Shown: in pieces, positions 25,007 through 33,610 of the stretch
Numbering within the stretch: the stretch's first letter is position 1
Layout of the letters: each line of letters begins with the position of its first letter
Assembly: GCF_014334335.1 (NCBI RefSeq)
Contig: NZ_JACSEU010000001.1
Location: 310,001-374,000, forward strand
Origin: Treponema sp. Marseille-Q3903
Lineage (GTDB): Bacteria > Spirochaetota > Spirochaetia > Treponematales > Treponemataceae
Direction of reading: 5' to 3'
DNA: 64,000 bases
Notes under the pieces: model-generated
Database searches by the model: none
Told to the model about the DNA's origin: nothing
Seen by the model: only the letters and a program-made list of their open reading frames with translations
Program-made: the position numbers and the translations under genes

Positions 25007-25966
25007 ATGAAAAAATCAGTTTTTATGGCAGTTTTCGCATGCATGGCGTTGTCTGTGTTTGCAGCTTCCAAAAAATCAAAGGAAACAGTGATACGAGTAG
25101 GTATCCCAAAGGCTCCACCGGCATTGCCAATCATTCGGATGATTGAGACAAATGCTCTTGGAGATGACGCAAAAGTTGAATTCTCTGTGTGGAATTCACC
25201 TGAACAGTTGATCGCAATGATTCAGGGAAAAGAACAGGATATGTTCGCATTCCCTCTTACTGTTGTGGGCAAACTTTACAACAAAGGAATGCCTTTAATG
25301 TTGACCAATGTAAACACATGGGGAGTAACTTATTTTCTTACATCAGACCCAGATTACAAAGATTGGGCAGATTTGAAGGGAAAAACAGTTTACGTTCCAT
25401 TGCGGTCTTCTCCGCCTGACGCTTTGACCCAATTTTTTATTGGAAAAGCAGGGCTTGTTGTTGGAAAAGACGTTGAACTGATATACGCTTCTATCCCGGA
25501 AGTTACGCAGCTTGTTGTAAGTGGAAAAGCAATTTATGCAACTCAGATAGAACCTCAAGTTACAGCTTGTCTAATGCAGAATAAAAGCGTACGTGTTGCT
25601 ACAAGTTTTGAAAACGAGTGGAAAAAAGTAACAGATGACGGGTCTATCATTCCTAACGCAGGTTTTGGAGGTCGTAAAAGTTTTATCAAGAAGAACGCAG
25701 AAGTTGTTGCAAAGTTTGAAGCAGAATATGAAAAAGCTCTGAATTGGGTTTTGGAAAATCCTGAGGAAGCCGGAATTTTGGCAGAAAAATATCTTGGTTT
25801 GAAAGCCGGATTGATAAAAAACGCAATTCCGAGAATGGGATTGTATTATAAAAATGCTTACGATGCAAAAAAAGATTTGGATCAGCTATACAGGATTCTC
25901 AATGATTTTGACAAAACAATGGTAGGCGGAAAAATTCCTAATGAAGGCATGCTTTATAAGAAATAA
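25007..25966 (+). CDS. ABC transporter substrate-binding protein, NMT1/NitT-TauT-like
   Basis: A 319-residue exported protein. Residues 1-19 form a signal peptide (MKKSVFMAVFACMALSVFA), followed by an NMT1/SsuA-like fold: IRVGIPKAPPALP, then the hinge strands and PLRSSPPDALTQFF. It captures a small ligand outside the membrane for the permease and ATPase encoded directly downstream. Family substrates include taurine, nitrate, sulphonates and pyrimidine precursors; the ligand here is unknown. AGGAGG lies seven bases before ATG 25007. The operators upstream tie it to the flavodoxin and exporter/ECF genes, so a metal- or sulphur-linked substrate is possible. Confidence 0.87.
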   Translation: MKKSVFMAVFACMALSVFAASKKSKETVIRVGIPKAPPALPIIRMIETNALGDDAKVEFSVWNSPEQLIAMIQGKEQDMFAFPLTVVGKLYNKGMPLMLTNVNTWGVTYFLTSDPDYKDWADLKGKTVYVPLRSSPPDALTQFFIGKAGLVVGKDVELIYASIPEVTQLVVSGKAIYATQIEPQVTACLMQNKSVRVATSFENEWKKVTDDGSIIPNAGFGGRKSFIKKNAEVVAKFEAEYEKALNWVLENPEEAGILAEKYLGLKAGLIKNAIPRMGLYYKNAYDAKKDLDQLYRILNDFDKTMVGGKIPNEGMLYKK

Positions 25967-26714
25967 AATTCTTTCTGCATCCGTTTTTGTACTGATTTGG
26001 TGGGTTTTGAGTTTAATCTACCCACCGATTGTAATACCGTCGATCCCTTCGGTTATCAAGTCGATTGGTCAGATTTTTGTTTCAAAAACAATGTGGCTGG
26101 AAATCGGAAGAACATTTTACAGGCTGTTTTTCGGCTTGTTTTTCGGTGTTCTTTTTGGGGGAGTCGTCGGATTCTTTTGTGGTACAAACAAAGTATTTCG
26201 CCAGCTCTGCATAAGTTTTATAAATGTCTTGCAAGTTGTTCCGCCTGTTTCCATTTTAATTCTTACAATTATTTGGCTTGGATACAACGGAAAACCTGCG
26301 ATTGCGATTTCTGCCGTTGCGATTTTTCCGACAATCGTAATATGCGTTCAGGACGCAATTTTAAATCTTGATAAAAAACTTTTAGAAATGGCAAAAGTAT
26401 TTAAGTTTTCAAAGTCAAAGCAGATAAAAAAAATAATCTGGCCGTCTATCAAACCGCAGGTTTATTCAGCTTTGAAAATCGCGGTGGGAACTGCCTCAAA
26501 AACTATCGTGATGGGAGAAGTTTTGACGACAGTTTCGGGAATCGGGGGGCAAATTGTCACAGCGAGATTGAATATTGAAAGTGAAATGATAATTGCGTGG
26601 ACGGTTGTGGCAGTTGCCATGTATTTTGTTTACGACAAAGTTTGCGCTTTATTTTTTGATGATAAAAAACGAATGAGGACAAATGCAGATGGTAAGAGTT
26701 CAAAATCTTCGTAA
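25941..26714 (+). CDS. ABC transporter permease, NitT/TauT family
   Basis: A 257-residue membrane protein with about six helices and the BPD-type permease loop EMAKVFKFSKSKQIKKIIWPS (about 146-165, the EAA motif that docks on the ATPase). It starts at ATG 25941, overlapping the substrate-binding gene by 26 bases, a sign of coupled translation. It forms the channel of the importer with the adjacent ATPase. The closest known types are SsuC/TauC/NrtB-like. No residues that define the substrate can be read. Confidence 0.87.
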   Translation: MKACFIRNKILSASVFVLIWWVLSLIYPPIVIPSIPSVIKSIGQIFVSKTMWLEIGRTFYRLFFGLFFGVLFGGVVGFFCGTNKVFRQLCISFINVLQVVPPVSILILTIIWLGYNGKPAIAISAVAIFPTIVICVQDAILNLDKKLLEMAKVFKFSKSKQIKKIIWPSIKPQVYSALKIAVGTASKTIVMGEVLTTVSGIGGQIVTARLNIESEMIIAWTVVAVAMYFVYDKVCALFFDDKKRMRTNADGKSSKSS

Positions 26715-27372
26715 ATACTATAATCATAAAAAAATTCTTTCTGATATTTCTTTTGAAGTTGAAGACAATCAGATTGTTGCGGTTGTCGGGCCGAGCGGAT
26801 GCGGAAAGACAACTTTGTTGAATATTCTCTCGGGGCTAACTTCCGACTACACGGGTTTTGTCGAAAGTGATTTTCATAAAGTCGGATATGTCTTTCAGGA
26901 AGACAGGATTCTTCCTTGGTTGACAGTTTTTGAAAACATAAAGATTGTCCGCGAAGATGGAAGCAATCAGGAAGTCAATCGGTTTATTGAGATGGCAGGC
27001 TTAAAAAATTATGAAAATTATTTTCCCGAAGAGCTCAGCGGTGGGATGAAACAGCGTTGTTCTATTGCAAGAGCTTTGTATTTCGGATGCGATTTTCTTC
27101 TTATGGACGAGCCGTTCAAATCTCTCGATTATATCTTGAAGCAGCAGATGTTGGTTGACTTAAAGAAGATTCAGGCGCAACAGAAAAACTCTATTTTGTT
27201 TGTGACTCACGATATTGAAGAAGCGCTTTCGATAGCGGATAAGATTCTTGTTTTACAGAAAAACCCTTGCAAGATTGCTAAGAAAATCTGTCTTACAGAA
27301 AAAACAAGAACAGGAATTGGAAAAGATTTACTGAGAGATGAAATCTTTAGACTGATAAAGGGCTTATCTTAA
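26683..27372 (+). CDS. ABC transporter ATP-binding protein, NitT/TauT family
   Basis: A 229-residue ATPase: Walker A GPSGCGKTT (36-44), a Q-loop in VGYVFQEDRILPW, signature ELSGGMKQR, Walker B LLMDEPFKSLD and H-loop VTHDIEEAL. It overlaps the permease gene by 32 bases. ATG 26683 has GAGG just upstream; a second ATG follows at 26689. It powers the importer encoded by the two preceding genes. The three-gene order (binding protein, permease, ATPase) is the standard one. Length and motifs are complete. Confidence 0.88.
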   Translation: MQMVRVQNLRKYYNHKKILSDISFEVEDNQIVAVVGPSGCGKTTLLNILSGLTSDYTGFVESDFHKVGYVFQEDRILPWLTVFENIKIVREDGSNQEVNRFIEMAGLKNYENYFPEELSGGMKQRCSIARALYFGCDFLLMDEPFKSLDYILKQQMLVDLKKIQAQQKNSILFVTHDIEEALSIADKILVLQKNPCKIAKKICLTEKTRTGIGKDLLRDEIFRLIKGLS

Positions 27373-27432
27373 GCCTTTAATACGGCGAAGTCGCAGGTTT
27401 GAGCGTAACGAGCCTCTACTTGACGTATTTAG

Positions 27433-27655
27433 AAAGGAGGTGTGATAAAAAGTGTCGTCTGAAATATCGCCGATACTTTTTATCTCGAGTTTGCCTGGAT
27501 GTTTGCAGAAGACGTGTATACGTGTCGTTTCGATAAAAATCAAATGAATACGATACGCTTTATTTTGCAAACTCGACTATTGAACGTGTGCGCTCTTGCG
27601 CACGGCTAAAAACTTTTTCGGAAATTGCTATTTCCTGCAAAAGTTTTTATAGGAG
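27433..27655 (+). repeat. structured leader element 2, flanked by AGGAG repeats
   Basis: AGGAG at 27435-27439 and 27651-27655 enclose 211 bases. The ends, AAAGGAGGTGTGATAAAAA and GTTTTTATAGGAG, match element 1 (6732-6857). Stems: 14 bp with one G-U pair (27444-27457 with 27471-27484), 10 bp (27485-27494 with 27567-27576) around an inner arm, GTGCGC/GCGCAC (27588-27593 with 27598-27603) and an 11-bp stem (27607-27617 with 27639-27649) capped by GGAAAT/ATTTCC. Order and size of the first stems agree with element 1 although the bases differ. The last AGGAG is the Shine-Dalgarno sequence of the cupin gene. Confidence 0.6.
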
Positions 27656-27661
27656 AATAGA

Positions 27662-28345
27662 ATGTTTTTTTCAAAACTCCCCATTGGAGAAGTTTTTAAT
27701 TTGTGCGACTTTATTGCGGTAAAGCCGCAGATGGTGATAAGTAAAAATGTCTGCGCGCAATCATATTTTGATATGACTCTCTATTCTTTTGGAGCCGGTG
27801 AAAGCATCACATGGCAGGTAATTCCCGGCGATGTTTTGCTTCTCGTCCTTGAAGGCGAAGTTTTTCTAGAAGTCAAGCAAAGCGGCATTGCAAAAGGAGC
27901 TTCTGCAATTGCAGGAAAATGTCTTTTTGTAAAAGGCGGGAACGAGTTTCAGATAAGCGGAAATAAACCATACAAGATGGCTTTTATGGTTGTAAATAAA
28001 TTTGGAGGAAAGGATATGTTTATTAAAAATTTTGAACAAGGAAAGGTCGTTACTCTCAAAGACCAAATTGACGTTGAAAGTGGAACAATTGCAAGCAAAA
28101 CTCTTGTAAACAGCGAGGCTATGACAATGACGATTTTTGCGTTTGATGCAGGACAAGGAGTTAGCACACATTCAGCTTCGGGAGATGCTTTTGTCTGCTG
28201 TCTTGAAGGTAAAGCAGAAATTGAATTGAGCGGTGAAAAATTGACAATTAATGCGGGAGAGGCGTTGATCATGCCTGCAAATGCTCCTCACGCAGTAAAA
28301 GCAATTGAACCATACAAGATGCTGCTTACAGTAGTAAAGAAATAG
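27662..28345 (+). CDS. double-cupin domain protein
   Basis: A 227-residue cytoplasmic protein with two cupin beta-barrels. The second has the clearer motif: FDAGQGVSTHSASGDAFVCCLEGKAEI then ALIMPANAPHAV (about 158-215), with histidines that could bind a metal. The first half (about 40-110) lacks most metal ligands and may be structural. Such proteins range from enzymes to ligand sensors, and the activity cannot be told. The next gene, a giant acyl-CoA dehydratase activase relative, begins within ten bases of its stop, so the two are probably co-expressed. The structured leader element directly precedes it. Confidence 0.8.
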   Translation: MFFSKLPIGEVFNLCDFIAVKPQMVISKNVCAQSYFDMTLYSFGAGESITWQVIPGDVLLLVLEGEVFLEVKQSGIAKGASAIAGKCLFVKGGNEFQISGNKPYKMAFMVVNKFGGKDMFIKNFEQGKVVTLKDQIDVESGTIASKTLVNSEAMTMTIFAFDAGQGVSTHSASGDAFVCCLEGKAEIELSGEKLTINAGEALIMPANAPHAVKAIEPYKMLLTVVKK

Positions 28346-28354
28346 GTGTATGAA

Positions 28355-31300
28355 ATGGATTATGGCTTGCCTTTGAGCATTGGAATCGATGCAGGAAACT
28401 CTTCGATTAAGATTGCCGTATGTGACAAAGATAACAAAATCATCTATTCCGACTATAAGATTCATCAGAGTAAAATAAGTGATTGCTATAATCAGATAAT
28501 TTCTGGAATTCCTGAAAAAATTGCAGCTGAAATCTCTTACGGAGCTGCCAGCGGTGTTTTTTCAGGGTTGATATCTGATTCAAGTGAGAATTCTATAGAA
28601 TCTTTGGTAAAAGGAGTAAAGGCAATCTGTCCGAACGCGGCTTCTGTTGTTGAGATGGGAAGTCATAATTCGCAGTACATCACAGGTCTTCAAAATGGAA
28701 ACATTCAGTTATCCGCTAACAAAAATTGTGCGGCAGGGACAGGCTCTTTTTTTGAAGACCAGATGACGCGGCTTGGTACAAAAATCGAAGATTATTCGGA
28801 TTATGTTTCAAAAGCGACTTCAATCCCTCGCATTGCGGGACGTTGTTCTGTTTTTGCAAAGACCGATATAATCCATCGCCAGCAAGATGGCGAAAAGATT
28901 GAAAACATATTAAAAGGTCTTACGTATTCCATGGTTGCCAACTTCAAAGGGACAATCATGTCAAAGCTTCCGTTAGAAAAGCCCGTTTTTTTAGCCGGCG
29001 GATGCAGCAAAAATATCGGCGTTATTATGGCTTTTGAAGATTATCTTCATTTGGGAAAAGATTTTATCGTCCTTCCAGAAAGCCCAGTAGCTCAAGCAGC
29101 CGGGACCGCAATTTTAGCTAAAGAAAAACTGATTGCGTGGAAAGAAACTCTGCTCAATAGTAAAAAAGAACTTTGTGTTTCTGTCTCGGATTCATGCGCA
29201 GATGCGGATCTGTCAACGTTAAAAGATGATTATCCTGGAGAAGAGCTTCATAAAACTTATCAGTTTGCGCCGGGCGTTCCTGTTTTCCTTGGAATAGACG
29301 TCGGTTCTACAAGCACAAATTTTGTTTTAGTCGACGAGAAAAATCATGTATTAGACTATCAATATTTTAAAACGCTCGGAGATTCTGCGGCGGCGGTGCA
29401 AAAAGGTTTTGAAAGTCTAAAACAGCGGTTCTCCGGCAAACTGAATGTTGTGTACAGCGGAGTTACAGGTTCCGGGCGAATTGCAATCGGCGAAAAATTC
29501 AACATTCCTGTAGTGAAAGACGAAATAACGGCGCAATCTGCCGGAACTTTATTTTTGAACCCTGAATGTGACACTATTTTTGAGATTGGTGGTCAGGATG
29601 CAAAATATATTAAATGCGAAGGCGGAAAAACAGTTGATTTTACAATGAATAAAGTTTGTTCCGCCGGGACAGGTTCTTTTATAGAAGAACAGGCAGGTCG
29701 GCTTGGCATTACAGCATTCGAGCTCGGAATGAAAGCGTTTGAATCGAAAAAGCCTGCTAATCTTGACCAGCGTTGTACTGTTTTTATGAAAACCAGCATA
29801 GAAAATCTGCTTGCACAGGGAGATTCTCTTGAAAATATATGTGCGGGTGTTTGTTATTCAGTTGTAAAAAATTATATAAACAAAGTTGTAGGCGGAAAAT
29901 CGATAGGAAATAGAATCTGCTTTCAAGGAGGGTTAGCTTACAACCACGGAATTGTTGCCGTGTTCAAAAAAATATTCGGGAACAGACTCTCAATAACTCC
30001 GTATTTTAGTGTTACCGGTGCTTTAGGAATGGCACTGCTGGCAAAGGACGCATTTTATCAATCGAAAGAAAAAAAAGTAGACAGAGAGATTGTTGAGCTG
30101 AACAGACATCTGTTTGAAAATATCCAGAAAACGACATTCGGAATGTATACAGAAGATTTTGAGCCTTCTAAGAAAACTGTTGGAATTCCCCGCTCTCTGA
30201 TGATTTATAAATTATTTCCTTTTGCATATAATTATTTTAAAGAGCTCGGATTCAACGTCGTGCTTTCTCAGCGAACAGATGAAGAGATCGTCCGTCTCAG
30301 CCAAAATCTTGTAAAAGAAGAGACTTGTTTCCCTATAAAATTGATGCATGGGCACATGCAGGAACTTGTAGATGCCAGTGTCGATTACATTTTTATGCCA
30401 TCTGTGTACACGATGCAACATGCGCTTTCCAATCTCAAACACAACTACGGATGCGTTTATATGCAAAGTGCTGCCCGTCTCGTTGCCGACGTCTTAGGAT
30501 TTGAAGAAAAAGGAATAAAACTTTTGAATCCGGTTTTACAGATGGATATGGGAGCCCCTCACATGGCGCTGGAGATGGTGAAAATAGGACTTCGGCTCGG
30601 GAAAAACCCTATACAATGTAAGAATGCTCTTTTAAAATCAGGAAAAGCGCTCAAAATGGCTCAAAAAATTCAGGAAAGCGACGGCAAAAAACTTCTGGAA
30701 AAGATTCCTGAAAATGAAAAAGTTCTTGTTTTGATTACGAGAACTTACGGATTGATAGACGGTTTGCTCAATATGGGGCTTCCTGATTTGCTTTTGGAAC
30801 GCGGTTGTACAGTTATCACTTTGGGAAACCTCGAAGGGCACTGCGTAGACATTTCAAAAGACTATAAAAATCTTTATTGGCCTTTCAGCCAGCATATTCT
30901 GAGCGGGGCAAAAATAATAAAAGAAAATCAGAACTTGTATGCCGTTTACCTTACAAACCATGGGTGCGGTCCGGACTCGATGATAAACCACCTCTTTGCG
31001 GAAGTTATGGGGAAAAAACCGTACCTTCAGATTGAAGTTGACGAGCATTATTCAAAAACAGGCCTGCTCACAAGGATAGAAGCATTCCTATCAAATCTCG
31101 AAAAAAATGAAAATAAAATTTATAAAGATAATTCAGTGCATGGATTTTTATCCGATGATTTTGACAAAGTAGATAAATCTCTTCCTCTTTATATTCCTCA
31201 TTATGACTTTATAAGTAGCAAAATCTGTACGCAATTGAAAACACTTGGCTACAATGCAAAAGTACTTGAGCCGACTAGCAGAAAATCGCTCACTTTGGGA

Positions 31301-32137
31301 AAAGACAGCACGACTTCTAAAGAATATGTAACGTTCGTAAGCCTTTTAGGTGATGTCTTGCTTTTTGAAAAAGAAAATCCGAAATCCGAAGATATAAAAC
31401 AGTTGCTTTTATTCCAGACAGAAGGGTCAGAAACAGATGGATTTTATGCCACAGTAATTCGTTCAAAACTTGATTCGATTGGCAGAAGCGACATACACAT
31501 CATCGCTCCTAAACTCGAGCAAATCATTTATCAAAAAAAAGAATATTTTGATGTTTTTTGGAATGCCGTCTGTTATGCAGACAAAATGTTTGAAAAAAAC
31601 GGTTTTGAAAATAATCAAAATAATCAAAGCGCTGAAACATTTTATGTAACAGGAAATCCGCAAATTATTTTAAACAGGATTTGCAACAGTCATTTTTTTG
31701 AATATTTGAAAGAAAAACGAATGAATTTTAAGTGCCAGTCATTTAAGGAATATTATCTTTTTATGTGGATGGAAAAAATCAGACAAGAAAAAAACACTTC
31801 GTCTGAAATAAAAAAACGCTTAAAAAAACTGATAAAAAGGACGGAGATAAAAAGATTACGAAAAATTGCAGACAAAAAAGTCAAATTGCTTACGGGAACA
31901 AATCTTCGGTACAGATATGCAGAAAGGACAATTTTTCATAAAGGCTGCGATGCGACTATTGAGCTTGTTCCGATGTATGAAAATGGAACATCAATTCTGA
32001 ACATGATGAAAACTGAGAAAAAGTGCAAAACGCCTTTGTTTCAGATGCAGTTTGACGGAAAAGAAAACAAAACTGATTTTGAAATGCTCGATTCTTTTAT
32101 AAAACTCATCAACCGGGACGCTAATCAATCGCAGTGA
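28355..32137 (+). CDS. double BadF/HgdC-type ATPase with DUF2229-like domain
   Basis: About 1260 residues. Domain 1 (about 1-260) is an ASKHA-fold activase (GIDAGNSSIKIAV; cysteine motifs NCAAGTGSF and AGRCSVFAKTD). Domain 2 (about 305-575) is a second activase (GIDVGSTSTNF; VCSAGTGSF and QRCTVFMKT). Then comes a DUF2229-like region (about 600-830: GIPRSLMIYKLFPF, EETCFPIKLMHGHM) and a third part with NHGCGPDS and EVDEHYSKTG. In 2-hydroxyacyl-CoA dehydratases the activase injects electrons with ATP hydrolysis through a 4Fe-4S cluster held by these cysteines. No dehydratase subunits are nearby, so the target is unknown. ATG 28355 follows AGGTG; a GTG at 28346 is an alternative start. Confidence 0.85.
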   Translation: MDYGLPLSIGIDAGNSSIKIAVCDKDNKIIYSDYKIHQSKISDCYNQIISGIPEKIAAEISYGAASGVFSGLISDSSENSIESLVKGVKAICPNAASVVEMGSHNSQYITGLQNGNIQLSANKNCAAGTGSFFEDQMTRLGTKIEDYSDYVSKATSIPRIAGRCSVFAKTDIIHRQQDGEKIENILKGLTYSMVANFKGTIMSKLPLEKPVFLAGGCSKNIGVIMAFEDYLHLGKDFIVLPESPVAQAAGTAILAKEKLIAWKETLLNSKKELCVSVSDSCADADLSTLKDDYPGEELHKTYQFAPGVPVFLGIDVGSTSTNFVLVDEKNHVLDYQYFKTLGDSAAAVQKGFESLKQRFSGKLNVVYSGVTGSGRIAIGEKFNIPVVKDEITAQSAGTLFLNPECDTIFEIGGQDAKYIKCEGGKTVDFTMNKVCSAGTGSFIEEQAGRLGITAFELGMKAFESKKPANLDQRCTVFMKTSIENLLAQGDSLENICAGVCYSVVKNYINKVVGGKSIGNRICFQGGLAYNHGIVAVFKKIFGNRLSITPYFSVTGALGMALLAKDAFYQSKEKKVDREIVELNRHLFENIQKTTFGMYTEDFEPSKKTVGIPRSLMIYKLFPFAYNYFKELGFNVVLSQRTDEEIVRLSQNLVKEETCFPIKLMHGHMQELVDASVDYIFMPSVYTMQHALSNLKHNYGCVYMQSAARLVADVLGFEEKGIKLLNPVLQMDMGAPHMALEMVKIGLRLGKNPIQCKNALLKSGKALKMAQKIQESDGKKLLEKIPENEKVLVLITRTYGLIDGLLNMGLPDLLLERGCTVITLGNLEGHCVDISKDYKNLYWPFSQHILSGAKIIKENQNLYAVYLTNHGCGPDSMINHLFAEVMGKKPYLQIEVDEHYSKTGLLTRIEAFLSNLEKNENKIYKDNSVHGFLSDDFDKVDKSLPLYIPHYDFISSKICTQLKTLGYNAKVLEPTSRKSLTLGKDSTTSKEYVTFVSLLGDVLLFEKENPKSEDIKQLLLFQTEGSETDGFYATVIRSKLDSIGRSDIHIIAPKLEQIIYQKKEYFDVFWNAVCYADKMFEKNGFENNQNNQSAETFYVTGNPQIILNRICNSHFFEYLKEKRMNFKCQSFKEYYLFMWMEKIRQEKNTSSEIKKRLKKLIKRTEIKRLRKIADKKVKLLTGTNLRYRYAERTIFHKGCDATIELVPMYENGTSILNMMKTEKKCKTPLFQMQFDGKENKTDFEMLDSFIKLINRDANQSQ

Positions 32138-32489
32138 CGACAGGATACACGGTATTGTCCTGCTGCAAAAAATCGTTCAGAACGTTGAGTTTTTCCATGA
32201 GTCTTTGCGGCAACGAAGATTTTTCCAAAATGGAGATAACAGCCTTTATATCATTTTTGTTGATGTCGCAGATTGCGTTTTGGTTTTGAAAAACAGAAAA
32301 TAAATTGTAAGTTTGTGCGGGCATAAAAAAAAGTGCCTGCTTGTGTTTATCTTTGATTGAGTTTTGCATTTTTGTGATTTTTTCAATCAAACTTGCTGAT
32401 TTTTCCGTTGTTTCTGAAAGGGCGGTTTTGATTGTGCAAAGTTCATCAGCAGTGTATAGTTCATTTTTTTTTGATTCTATATATGCCAT
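32121..32489 (-). CDS. small hypothetical protein
   Basis: A 122-residue acidic/lysine-rich soluble protein, mostly helical, with no membrane segment or known motif that I recognise. The start at 32489 has GGAGATT just upstream on the minus strand, which supports translation. Its last 17 bases overlap the 3' end of the activase gene on the other strand. It stands alone between convergent and divergent neighbours. Because it is short and unrecognised, it could still be a chance frame. Confidence 0.5.
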   Translation of the reverse strand: MAYIESKKNELYTADELCTIKTALSETTEKSASLIEKITKMQNSIKDKHKQALFFMPAQTYNLFSVFQNQNAICDINKNDIKAVISILEKSSLPQRLMEKLNVLNDFLQQDNTVYPVVTAID

Positions 32490-32608
32490 AAATAATCTCC
32501 GAAAGAATGTCTATATTTTAACATAATTTCACAGACAGATAAAATGCCTGCAATGTTTCTGAAAGTTTGCTGCAAAGGTCTATCGTAAGCAAAGAAAACA
32601 TCAGACGA

Positions 32609-32637
32609 ATGACAAACACAAATTATTTATGTAAAAT
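32609..32637 (+). promoter_or_regulatory. promoter of pyrF, leaderless
   Basis: ATGACA (32609-32614), a 17-base spacer and TAAAAT (32632-32637) end seven bases before ATG 32645. No Shine-Dalgarno sequence is present. The predicted start of transcription therefore falls at or within a base or two of the start codon. Confidence 0.6.
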
Positions 32638-32644
32638 CAAACTT

Positions 32645-33571
32645 ATGAATAAACACAATATGCAAATTTTGCAGGAGCTTTCTTTTAAAAACGGACCTTT
32701 GTGCGTTGGTTTGGACACAGACCCTTCTTATATTCCCGAAAATATTTTGAAGCAATATGAAGCGCCGGCTTTGGCTGTTCTCGATTACAACAAAGAGATT
32801 ATCGACAGGATTTCTGATGCCGGCTCTGCCTGCTGTTTTAAAGTTCAAATTGCGTATTACGAAGCGATGGGCATTGAAGGAATGAAAGTTTTCTCTGAGA
32901 CTTTGAAACTGATCAGAAAGAGCGGTCTCATTGCAATTTCAGATATAAAGCGCGGAGATATCGGCGCAACGTCGGACGCGTATGCAAAAGCGCACTTCTC
33001 AGGCGATTTTGAAACAGACATTATAACAATAAATCCTTACATGGGTTTTGACACTTTGGTTCCGTTCTGTAAATATTCTTTACCGGAAATGGGCGGGAAA
33101 GGTGCCTTTGTTTTGCTCTGCACATCGAACCCCGGAATGACAGATATTGAACATCAGGAGCTTGCGGGAGGCGGATTGCTTTTGGAACGCATAGGAGACG
33201 AAATTGCTCGAATCGGTGATGAATACAAACAGTTTTATGCAGAGCAAACTTGTGGGGTATTTGGAGCTGTTGTCGGTGCAACTCAGGAAAAAGATGCCAG
33301 AGCGCTTCGGGATAAGTACAAAGATACTTTCTTTTTGATTCCCGGTTACGGGGCGCAAGGGGGCGCTGCAAAAATAGCTGCGACATTGCTGGACAAAGCC
33401 GGTGGTACTGTGAATTCAAGTCGAGGAATTTTGTGTGCATGGAAAAATGATGAAAAAATTGCGACAGCGCGCAAAAACGGAACGCTTACTATGAAAGATA
33501 TTGCCGATTCAGCTGCCGCAAATGCGTTGTTCAGCAAAAATGATTTACTGAAAGCAAAAGCGATTGTGTAA
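32645..33571 (+). CDS. pyrF: orotidine 5'-phosphate decarboxylase (long form)
   Basis: A 308-residue enzyme of the longer PyrF group (subfamily 2). Motifs: PLCVGLDTDPSYIP near 18-31, the catalytic SDIKRGDIG near 98-106 with the Lys-Asp pair, ADIITINPYMG equivalent TDIITINPYMG, and PGYGAQGG near 234-241. It makes UMP from OMP. ATG 32645 is chosen over a frame reaching 32567 because the family begins at MNKHNMQILQEL and a promoter ends just before it. The pyrK-pyrD fusion follows 39 bases downstream, making a two-gene pyrimidine operon. Confidence 0.92.
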   Translation: MNKHNMQILQELSFKNGPLCVGLDTDPSYIPENILKQYEAPALAVLDYNKEIIDRISDAGSACCFKVQIAYYEAMGIEGMKVFSETLKLIRKSGLIAISDIKRGDIGATSDAYAKAHFSGDFETDIITINPYMGFDTLVPFCKYSLPEMGGKGAFVLLCTSNPGMTDIEHQELAGGGLLLERIGDEIARIGDEYKQFYAEQTCGVFGAVVGATQEKDARALRDKYKDTFFLIPGYGAQGGAAKIAATLLDKAGGTVNSSRGILCAWKNDEKIATARKNGTLTMKDIADSAAANALFSKNDLLKAKAIV

Positions 33572-33610
33572 CGGACGAGCCGGTTATCTAACTTATAGAA
33601 GAGGTATTTC

